A stretch of 34,017 nt of DNA. Origin: JAQGMV01 sp046597455 (GTDB taxonomy: Bacteria > Pseudomonadota > Gammaproteobacteria > Burkholderiales > SG8-41). The notes under the pieces were generated by a model. That model had not been told where the DNA came from and ran no database searches. It worked only from the letters and a program-made list of their open reading frames with translations. The DNA is taken from NCBI GenBank assembly GCA_046597455.1, contig JBKJKJ010000402.1, forward strand, positions 1 to 34,017, in the 5' to 3' direction. Shown here one piece after another: positions 24,262 through 33,400 of the stretch. The translations under genes and the position numbers were made by a program. How positions within the stretch are numbered: the stretch's first letter is position 1; the number at the start of each line of letters is the position of its first letter.

Positions 24262-25305
24262 TTACGTCAGTGCGTTGTGCCGCGCGAAGTAGGAGAAGCT
24301 GAAAGGCGTGCCGTGCGCGCCGCCCGGATCGCTCACGAGAACGACTTCGACGCAGAAGCGCGTGTCGCGCTTCAAGTCCTGTCCGCCCGCGTCGTTGTAT
24401 TCCGCTCTCCCATATAGAACGGCCTTGCGCGCGCCGGCCTGGATTTGCAACACATCCTGCTGTGCGACGAACAGCGTGCCGGAGGTGACGGTTCCGTTGG
24501 ATCCGAGCTCGCCGCCCGCGAAGTCAGCGGTCATGGGCGCTGCGAAATCGAAGTCGCCCGGGATCTCGTGGTCGAACTGGCGCAGTGCCGCCCAATACCG
24601 GAAACCGCGCGTGGGTGTGGCCCCCGTGTTTTGCCAGACGACCTGAAACACCCACCCGTGCAGAAAGTTCTTCTCGTCCTTCACCGGCCCCTGCAGAAAC
24701 TCCTTCACCGTGACGTACGGCCGCAACTGGCGCGCCGCGGTGTCCTGCATGACCGTCGCCGACTTCTCGGCGGCATCGGCGCTGCGCTTCGCCGCTTCCG
24801 CGGCCCGCTCGCTCGCTTCGATCGCGCGGCGGTTCGCATCGAGCTGGGTCTGCGTGGTCGCGGCAAGACGTGACGTGGTGGCAGCGATGCGCCACGCAAA
24901 AACTGCGATGACCAGCGCCAGCAACGAGATCACGGCGTCCGTCAGACTCGGGTTCAGCAACCGGTTGGACTGTTCGGCCATCACGGCCGGCTTCGCGGCG
25001 ACCGGCGGCGTCTGAGCCGTGTCCGGCGGCGGGGATGCCGCGGCGACGGGCGGCGTGGGCGCAGCCGGCGCAGGCGCGGTGACCGGCGCAGGTGCAGCGG
25101 CTGCCGGCGAAGGCTCTGCTGCGGCCGGCGTGGCCGCCTTGCTCTCGTCTTTCTTCGGTTCGCCCGAGAGCGGAGGGCCGTTCAGAAGCTCGGGCTGGGG
25201 CTCCTGCGCCGCGGCAGGCGCTTTGCTGGCCTTGGTCGCAGCGTTTGAATCGATCGAGGGCGTCAGGGACGCACAGAGCAGGACGGCAACGAGTAAGAAC
25301 TTCAA
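24262..25305 (-). CDS. Membrane-anchored coiled-coil protein, unknown function
   Basis: This is a 347-residue protein with a layered layout. A signal-like N-terminus (residues 1-20) is followed by a long Pro/Ala-rich linker (30-110), one membrane helix (LTDAVISLLALVIAVFAWRI, 121-140), an Ala/Glu/Arg coiled coil (141-193), and a C-terminal domain that looks mostly beta (194-347, including GWVFQVVWQNTGATPTRGFR). The membrane helix, coiled coil and RPYVTV-to-Asn-Thr-Gly pattern recall a common family of hypothetical inner-membrane proteins whose role is not known. The start is TTG with GGAG four bases upstream. Hydrophobic residues 3-13 may be a true signal or a first anchor. Confidence 0.75.
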   Translation of the reverse strand: MKFLLVAVLLCASLTPSIDSNAATKASKAPAAAQEPQPELLNGPPLSGEPKKDESKAATPAAAEPSPAAAAPAPVTAPAPAAPTPPVAAASPPPDTAQTPPVAAKPAVMAEQSNRLLNPSLTDAVISLLALVIAVFAWRIAATTSRLAATTQTQLDANRRAIEASERAAEAAKRSADAAEKSATVMQDTAARQLRPYVTVKEFLQGPVKDEKNFLHGWVFQVVWQNTGATPTRGFRYWAALRQFDHEIPGDFDFAAPMTADFAGGELGSNGTVTSGTLFVAQQDVLQIQAGARKAVLYGRAEYNDAGGQDLKRDTRFCVEVVLVSDPGGAHGTPFSFSYFARHNALT

Positions 25306-25492
25306 AGGAGCTCCAGGGCGACCAGTAATGAATGTGAATGACGAAGCGTGTTTGCGCAGCAGCTGATGAAGGGAACCAAAGGTGCCGGCGGGCGGGAGGC
25401 TAAAGACTCATGTCGGTGCAGCGCGGTGGTCATCGTCCCGCATTCGCCATTCGAAATCGGGAGGCCGTTGCGAACGCTCTGATCAACCTCAT

Positions 25493-25567
25493 CGTCATGC
25501 TGGCGTATGCCGGCATCCATGGTTAACGTTCTGCTCGAAATGGATTCTGGCCTTCGCCAGAATGACG
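25493..25567. repeat. Dispersed inverted repeat of the CGTCATTC...GGAATGACG type
   Basis: The arms CGTCATGCTGGCGTATGCCG (from 25493) and TTCTGGCCTTCGCCAGAATG (ending near 25564) are imperfect inverted copies around a ~20-base middle. This is the common proteobacterial intergenic repeat often mistranslated as FWRRPESI. It lies in the 296-base spacer between the coiled-coil protein gene and the acyl-CoA dehydrogenase gene. Confidence 0.8.
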
Positions 25568-25601
25568 GCGACTGGTGCACCGGGGCTCATTGAGAGGTTC
25601 C

Positions 25602-26789
25602 TTAATTGGCCGGCATGCCTTTGCGCAGCAGATCGCGGGCAATGTACCAGCGATGCACTTCGCTCGGCCCTTCGAAGATACGCCACACGCGGCACGCGCG
25701 GGACATATACTCGAGCGGCATGTCCTTGCTCATTCCCATGCCGCCGAAAAGCTGCATCGCGCGGTCGACCACGCGGCCGGCCATTTCGCTGCCCTGAAGC
25801 TTGACCATCGCCGCTTCGCGGCGCCAGTCGTGCCCGCCCTGGTCCATCTTCCACGCCAGACGCCACGTGATCCAGCGCACCATTTCCATTTCCTGGTAGC
25901 TGTCGGCGATCCACCACTGCACCTGCTGGCGGTCGGCGAGGGGGGCGCCGAAAGTTCGCCGCTCGTTCGCCTGCGGAATCATGAGCTCCAGGCAGCGGCG
26001 CGCGTAACCCAGGGCGCGGCACGCGATCTCCATGCGCCGCACGCCGAGGCGGTTCTGCATCGGCGCAAAACCGTTGCCGATTTCACCGAGGACCTGTTCA
26101 TCGGAGACTTCGACGTTATCGAAAAAAACCGCATAAGGCGCGTGCTCGCCGATCGTGCTGAACACCGAAGGAATCGACATACCCTTGGCATCCTTGTCGA
26201 CCAGGAACGCCGTGATACCGCCGCGTGAGCCTTTAGTGGGATCGGTCACCGCCATGGTGATGATGAAATCGGCATTACGCGCGCCGCTGATGAATATCTT
26301 CTGGCCGTTGAGCACCCACTTGCCGTTCTTGTACTCCGCGCGCATCTGCATGTTGGCGGGGTCCGATCCGGCGGCAGGCTCGGTGATCGCGATCGCGGCT
26401 TTCTTGTCGCCATTGGCGTAGGGAATGAAGTATTTCTGGATCTGATCGCCTTTGCATGTCTCGCGCAGCATCCACAGATTGGGGCTGTCAGGCGGAAGGG
26501 TGTAAGGCACGATGCTGGTCTTGAGCTCTTCGATGACCACGGCTTTGGCGAGCATGCCCATGTTCTGCCCGCCGTATTCCTCGGGCACGTCGATACCGTA
26601 AAGTCCGATTTCCTTCGCCTTGCTTGTGAGCCGCGCTTCGGCTTCGGGCGGGATCAGCGGCGCATCGGTGAGACCGCGCTCGGCTTCCCGGCGTATGACG
26701 ACCGGCTCAAGCGGAATCAGCTCCTCTTTCACGAAGCGCGCAACGGTGTCGCGCAGCATGCGCAGCTCTTCGGGCAGCTCGAAATCCAT
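25602..26789 (-). CDS. Acyl-CoA dehydrogenase
   Basis: This 395-residue flavoprotein introduces the alpha,beta double bond into an acyl-CoA and passes electrons to ETF. Domains run in the usual order: N-terminal helices (LPEELRMLRDTVARFVKEE), a middle beta domain with ITEPAAGSDPANMQ and GQKIFISGA, then the C-terminal helical bundle with RRTFGAPLADRQQVQ and MQLFGGMGMSKDMPLE. The catalytic base is probably Glu373 in RIFEGPSEVH, the MCAD-like position. The chain-length preference cannot be read. The ribosome site GAGGAA lies before the ATG. No thiolase, hydratase or ETF genes are adjacent, so it stands alone here. Confidence 0.93.
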   Translation of the reverse strand: MDFELPEELRMLRDTVARFVKEELIPLEPVVIRREAERGLTDAPLIPPEAEARLTSKAKEIGLYGIDVPEEYGGQNMGMLAKAVVIEELKTSIVPYTLPPDSPNLWMLRETCKGDQIQKYFIPYANGDKKAAIAITEPAAGSDPANMQMRAEYKNGKWVLNGQKIFISGARNADFIITMAVTDPTKGSRGGITAFLVDKDAKGMSIPSVFSTIGEHAPYAVFFDNVEVSDEQVLGEIGNGFAPMQNRLGVRRMEIACRALGYARRCLELMIPQANERRTFGAPLADRQQVQWWIADSYQEMEMVRWITWRLAWKMDQGGHDWRREAAMVKLQGSEMAGRVVDRAMQLFGGMGMSKDMPLEYMSRACRVWRIFEGPSEVHRWYIARDLLRKGMPAN

Positions 26790-26842
26790 GATTGTTTCCT
26801 CGACTTACGTTTCGCAGGCAGGGGCTATTGTAGTACGGCGCG

Positions 26843-27103
26843 CTAATCCTCGGGCCGCGTGATCCGTGTGAGCCGCCTCAGCGAGAGCAGCAGGAATGCG
26901 CAAATCAGGATTTCCAGACCGGTAGGTCCCTGATCACCCCCGAACGGGGGCGCGATGCCCACCTGCACGACGGCCCAGTTGAGCCCCCACATCAGGCCGT
27001 ACGAAGCGCTGCACAGTAAAACGAAGCCGCCGACCAGCACCAGGAACATGCCGATCGTGCCCCCGACGACAATGAATACATTTCTCGTTTGTTCGTTGAT
27101 CAC
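26843..27103 (-). CDS. Small membrane protein, 86 aa
   Basis: This short protein has two membrane segments (residues ~8-34, FIVVGGTIGMFLVLVGGFVL and on; and ~62-76, LEILICAFLLLSL) joined by a loop with GIAPPFGGDQGPTG, and a basic tail. The start is GTG with GAGGAG nine bases upstream. It is not recognised as a named family. Its promoter region (27104-27216) faces the exoprotein promoter. Confidence 0.65.
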   Translation of the reverse strand: MINEQTRNVFIVVGGTIGMFLVLVGGFVLLCSASYGLMWGLNWAVVQVGIAPPFGGDQGPTGLEILICAFLLLSLRRLTRITRPED

Positions 27104-27216
27104 CCGCTGGTCTCCTCAACTCTGTTGGCGCATTTTCTCATGTGCTGGGGTGCGCCATGCATGCGCAGGGCCGTGAAAACAGCCATGCGCCGCATATGTG
27201 AGAGGCATTATGACCC

Positions 27217-27261
27217 TTGAGTAAGCGTCGGGGCGCCGCTAATATCGTGAAAAAGATCACG
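27217..27261 (+). promoter_or_regulatory. Sigma70-like promoter with CRP/FNR-like operator at the start site
   Basis: TTGAGT (27217-27222), a 17-base spacer and TAATAT (27240-27245) form a near-consensus sigma70 promoter 200 bases before the exoprotein gene. Directly behind the -10 lies the palindrome CGTGAAAAAGATCACG (27246-27261), which contains GTGA-N6-TCAC, the core of CRP-family sites. Sitting on the expected transcription start, it would favour repression rather than activation. The regulator is not known. Confidence 0.6.
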
Positions 27262-27442
27262 AATAGTGTGTTCTGCTGATTGTCCCGGCATGGACGATAA
27301 ACCGCTGGAGTAGTGCCCTCTCGGGTAGTCCCGGGTTCCTCCCCGCCGCGTATCGCCAGATAGTGGTCGCAGATACACCGGAGCCGCGCCGCGGTTCCGA
27401 CATGCAGGTTGGTGCATTTCCCTTAAAGGGGGCGAACACACC

Positions 27443-30400
27443 ATGAAGCAAGCTTCCGGCGCCCGGGGCGGGCGCATTGGCCGCAGCGCGTCTGTATCCA
27501 ACGTTTCCCGCCACCCGGCGACACCCAAGCCGCTGACCGGCGCAGTCGCCGCGGCCCTGATCGCGCTTCAGGGGCAGACACTCGGGGGGGCCCAGGCCGC
27601 ACCCACCGGCGGACAGGTGACCGCAGGCAGCGCGGCGATCCAGCAGTCGGGTTCCCAGACCCTCATCACCCAGACCACGGCGCGTGCGGCGATCGACTGG
27701 AACGGCTTTTCGATCAACGTGGGCGAAGCGGTGATCTTCCGCCAGCCCAGCATCACTTCCGTGGCGCTCAATCGCGTGATCGGTCCCGATCCGTCGGCGA
27801 TCTACGGCACGCTGCAGGCCAACGGACAGGTGTTTCTCGTCAACCCCAGCGGCATCCTGTTCGGACGCGGGGCGAGTGTCGACGTGGGCGGCCTCGTTGC
27901 GTCCACGATGGGCATTTCGAATACCGATTTCATGGCGGGGCGCTACGTCTTCGGCGGCAGTCCGGGCACCGGCCGCGTCGTCAACCAGGGAGACCTGCGT
28001 GCAGTGAACGGCGGCTACGTCGCGCTGATCGGCAACCAGGTCACCAATAGCGGCACCATCGTCGCGAGCAACGGCACGGTCGCGCTGGCGGCGGCCGAAG
28101 GCGTCACGCTCGACTTCAACGGCGACGGGCTGCTGAGCGTGAAGGTGAACGCCGCTGCCGCGGGCGCGAAAATCGACCACACCGGTCTCATCGTCGCTGA
28201 CGGCGGTCAGGTGGTCATGAGCGCTGCGGCGAAGAACGCCCTGCTCGACACGGTGCTCAACGTGGACGGCATCGTGCAGGCGCGGGGTGCGGTCGAGCGC
28301 AACGGTTCGATTTACCTCGATGGTGGCACGAGCGGCGTCACGCGCGTGACCGGAACGCTCGACGCGAGCTCCGCGCAAGGCAAGGGCGGCGAGATTCGCG
28401 TGCTCGGTGAGAACGTCGGCCTCTTCGGCAACGCGTTGCTCGATGCGTCGGGTACGACAGGCGGCGGCACGGTGCTCGTCGGTGGGGACTTCCAGGGCAA
28501 GAACGCCGACATCGCGAACGCGTATCGGACCTACGTCGGTCCCGACGCGTCGATTAGGGCGGATGCGATCACGCAAGGCGACGGCGGCAAAGTGGTCGTG
28601 TGGGCGGACGACGCGACGCGCTTCAACGGCACGATTTTCGCGCGAGGCGGCGCGCAGGGCGGGGACGGCGGCACCGTCGAAGTCTCTGGAAAGAACAGTC
28701 TCGCGTTCAATGGCCACGTCGAGACGACTGCGCCGAACGGCCGACTCGGCGCGCTGCTCCTCGATCCGACGGACGCGAACGTGGTCGCTTCCGGCGACGA
28801 CACGTCGGATTTTACGGCGGTCGATCAATTCTCCGACTCCGATCTGCATTTGGGCGGCACGTCGATCAACGTCAGCGCGATCAATGGCGCGGCATCGACC
28901 GTCACGTTGCAGGCGAAGAACGACGTCAACGTCTACGCCGACGTGAACATGACTACGTCCGGCGCGGGCCTCACCGCGCAGGCAGGCCGCAGCGTCAACA
29001 TCAACAACCCCATCAGCACCAACAATGGCGCGATTACGCTGAGCGCGCGCGATCCCGGCACGACGCAGGTCGCTGGCGGAACAGTCAACATCAACGCCGC
29101 ATTGAGCTCCACCGGCGGCGCGATCTCCGTCACCAATAATGGCAGTTCGAGTGCGATCCAGATCGGGGCCAACGTGGATGCAGGCGCCGGCTCGGCCACT
29201 TTTTCGGATATGGTAATTCTCACCGCGGACACCACCGTCACCGGCAACGGTGGGATCACATTCAGCAACACCGTCAACGGCGCCTTCGCCCTCACTCTAA
29301 CCAGCAGCGGCACCAGCACATTCAGCGGCGCGGTGGGCGGGAGCACCGCGCTTGCCTCGCTCGAAGCAGACAGCGGCGGCACGACGGAGATCAACGGCGG
29401 TTCCGTCACCACCACCGGCGCGCAGACGTACAACGACGCGGTGACCGCCAACAACGTGACGCTCACCAGCACCGCTGCTGGTGGTCACATCACTGCGGCG
29501 AACGCAGCGAACGCTTTTACCGGCAACGTGTCGTTGAACACCAGCGGTGCAAGCGATGCCACGATCGTCAACGCGACCGGGGTGCAACTCGGCGCCGTTG
29601 CCGTTGGGCGCGACCTTGCAGTCACGGCAGGCGGCATCATCTCGACCGCGGGCGGCGCGCACACGTCGAATACGATCGCCTTCGGCGGCAACGCGACGCT
29701 CACCGCGGCCGGGGGGGCGGGAATCGTGATTGCGAACGATGTCACGCGCAACGGCACCACCGCCGGCACCCTGACATTGCGTGCGGATGATGATGTGGTG
29801 CTGCAGAACGGCGCGCAGATCACCGCGACCGGGGCGGGCGGGGCGCTCGCCGTGACCCTCAATGCCGACCGCGACGCCAACGGGCGTGGCTCGATCGCGC
29901 TCTATTCCGACACCGGCATCACCTCCAACGACGGGGCGATTATCCTGGGCGGAGGCGCCGATCCGCTGACCTCTCCGGCAATCGGACTGGTGGGCGTCCT
30001 GGGCGGTAACGGCATCACGCTGGGCGGGGCTCAACTATCGTCCGGCGCCGGCGCGATCTCGCTGCGGGGTGCGGGCAACGCGACCACCTACGGCGGCAAC
30101 GGTATCCACCTGGGCGGCAGCATCGTCCAGAGCACGACGGGTTCAATCAGCCTCACCGGCACGGGTGGCGCGGGCCCGAACGACAGCAGGGGCGTGAGCC
30201 TCACGAATTCGCAGGTCACTACTGCCGGGGGCCCTATCACCATGACTGGCACCGGTGGCACGCGTAACGGCCAGGTCGAGTTCGGCATCCTGAAAGACAG
30301 CCCCTCGACGATCGGCGGCGCGAGCATGACGGGCGACATCACGCTCACCGCCGACATGATCAACCTTTCCGGCGCCGATACGATCTCAGGCACGGGCGCA

Positions 30401-33400
30401 GTAACGCTGCAGCCGCTGACGCCGGGGCGGCCGGTGGTGATCGGCGCGGCCGGTAGTTCTTCGGACTTCGCCCTCGACACCGCGGCGCTTCTCACGCTCA
30501 AAGATGGTTTCAGCAGCTTAACGATTGGCCGGGCCGATGCGACGAGTACTTCGACCGTCAGTGCAGTCACGTTCAGCGATCCGGTTGTCATCCGCCAGGG
30601 CGGCACCGGCGGCGCGATCCAAGTGAATGGGGGCATCACCGGCATCGAAAACGCTTCGATCACGCTTAATGCGGGAACGGGCGGGATCGTTGTCGATGCG
30701 CCGATTGCCACCGCGCCGGGAGTTCCGAGCGCACCGATCATTCTGGAGAGCGGCGGGGCGATCACCACCACGACCAATGGCACGATCACGACGAGCGGCG
30801 CCGACAGCAGCGGTGGGGCGGCAGGCAAAGGCGGCGATGTGCTCGTGCGCTCGACCGGCACAGGCGGCATCAGTCTCGGCGCCGCCATCACGGCGAAAGG
30901 CGGCGACGCATTCGTGAGCGGCAGCGCTGGCGCGGGCGGTGTCGTGACGGTGATCAACGATGCCGGCGCGATTTCGGTCAGCGCGATCAATGCGTCCGCC
31001 GGGGGAGGCTTCGGCGGCGGCGCCGCCGGCGCCATTCAGTTGAAATCCACGAGCGGCGCAATCACGCAGGCGGGGTCAAGCGCTCTCACAGCGGACACCC
31101 TCAAAGTGCTCAGCGACTCGGCGGTGACGCTCACCGAAACGGGTAACGCCGTGCGCACCATTGCCGGCAACGGCTCGAGTTTCGCGTTCACGAATTCCAA
31201 TTCCTCGGGTCTTGCCATCGGCAACGTGCCCGTGACGCCGACTCTCGGCGTCACGCTGCCGCCAGCGAGCGGCATTGCCACGACCGGCGGCGATATCGCG
31301 GTGCGTTCATCGGGTGGAACACTCACTGTCGGCACCGGCAACGTCGATGCAGGCAGCGGCCGTGTCACGCTCGTCGCCGATGACATGTCCTTCGCCGGCA
31401 CTGTCACCGGCAACGGCGGCGTCACGCTCGCGCCGTCGAGCGACAACACGCCGATCGTGCTCGGCGCCGTGGGTGTGGGCAAGCCGAAGCCGTTCTCGGT
31501 AGGTAACGGGTTACTCGTTCAGGTCAGGACCACGGGCGTGCTGACGATCGGCTCGGGCACCGCGGGACCGATCACGCTCGGCGGAGCGGTTGCAGGCTCG
31601 TCGTCGACCTGGAACACGCTGTCGCTCGTGAGCGGCGGCACGATCGCCGACGCTAATCCTGTTGCGAGCGCGTCGACCATCAAGGCGACCTCGCTCGCGA
31701 TGCAGGCGCAGGGCGGCATGGGGGCGAACGGCACGCCGATCCGCACCGAAGTGAGCAACCTCGCGTTCGTTAACGCAGGCAGCGGCGGGGTGTGGATCGA
31801 CAACAAGGGTGCGCTCACGCTGGCGAGCGTCGGTGGCATCACCGTATCGAGCGCAGGCGACGACGGCGTGACCCTTAGCACGCACAGCCCGCTCACGATC
31901 GCGGCCGATCTGATACAGGCCGCCGACATCACGCTCACCGCCGGCGACAGTCCCGGAACCGGCGACGACCTCACCGTGAACCCCAATGTCACGGTGCGAT
32001 CGACTGCCGGCAACGTCGCGCTCCAGGCGGGCGACCACGTCATCCTCGGTAACGGGGCCAAAGTTGACGCGCGTCCGGACGAATTCTCCAGCTCCACGAG
32101 CGGCAAGACGGTTACGATCACCGCGGGAACGGGCAGCCAGCAGGGCACCATCACCGGGTCGGGCGTGATCACCGCGGAAACCGTCGTCCTCGACGCGCTC
32201 ACCGGCATTGGCGCGTCGGGCGCGCGCGTCCAGACCGCGGCGTCGTTTCTCGCCGCCCGCACGCGCACTTCCGGCGACGTTTTCATGAACAACACGGGTG
32301 CGGTCACGCTGAACACCCTCGGCGGCACCATCGTGAATGCGGCCGCGGGTACTTCGGCTTACGACCTCACTTCCAATGGCTCGATCACGGTCGCCGGCGA
32401 AGTGAATGCCGCCGCGGCGGGTCCCACGGCACTCACCACGACCTTCGGCGACATCGTCGTCGATGCCGCGGTCGGTACTGCGGCCTCGACGACCACTTTG
32501 GTATCGGCAGGCACTATCACGGGCACGGGAACCGTTACGGGCGCGACCGTCATCCTCGACAGCGACAAGGGGGTCGGAACGGATCCGGGCGCCCGCCTGA
32601 ACACCGCCGCCGGCATTCTCGCGGCGCGCATGCGCGACGCTTCCGTGGGAAGCGGCGGCGTCTTCGTGAACGAGGCCGACGCCGTGAGGCTCGCGTCCCC
32701 CGGCGGTGTCGACAACGGCACCGCCGGTGCGATGCCTTACGATGTGCTCGCGGGCGGCACTATCTCGGTCGACGGCCCTGTCTCGACCAAAGGCGGAAAC
32801 GTCACGCTGGGAAGCACCGGCGGCGCGATTACTTCGACGTCGAACGGCACGATCACGACGACGACGGCAGCGGGCGTCGCGGCCGGAGCATCGGGCAACG
32901 TGCTACTGGCGGCCGCGACGAACCTCGATCTCCTCGGCAAGATCGACACGCGGGCTGCGCATGCGTTCGTGATCGCGGTCACTCCGGGCGGCGTCACGTT
33001 GACCGGTCCGGGCGGCATCGCCGTCTCGGAGATCGACACGAGCGGCAACGGCGCGGACAGCATTCCCGGCGGCAGCGCCGGCGGTGCGATCGAATTTGGC
33101 TCTCCGGCGACTATCACGCTGCGCGGGAACATCACCGCGAAAGGCGGTGACGGGAACATAGGATTCGGCACGGCCGGTAATGGCGCGAACCTCACGTTCG
33201 GCGCGCCCGTGCGCCTCGAGGGCCCGGTCATCATCGATGTCAGCGCCGGCTCCGGTGGCGCAAACCCCGGGACCCATGGCAACGTGACGTTCTCGGGCAC
33301 GGTGGACAGCCTCACCGCAGGAAGCGAGAAATCGCTTACCGTGAACACCGCAGGCATCACGCAATTCGACGGGCCCGTCGGCGGAACGATTGCCCTCGCG

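Noticed and set aside
25302..25580. 92-codon minus-strand ORF beginning MHQSPSFWRRPESI
   Set aside because: This is the usual false translation of a dispersed intergenic inverted repeat.
27262..27442. Riboswitch in the exoprotein leader
   Set aside because: Small hairpins exist, but none of the conserved core sequences of known riboswitches (for example c-di-GMP GEMM) was seen.
27257..28849. Long minus-strand ORF (530 codons) and others at 30088-31035, 31519-32331 and 32737-33723
   Set aside because: They are antisense shadows of the GC-rich exoprotein gene; the plus frame is open for 6.5 kb and encodes a recognised TPS domain, while the minus ORFs have Pro/Val/Arg-rich nonsense composition.
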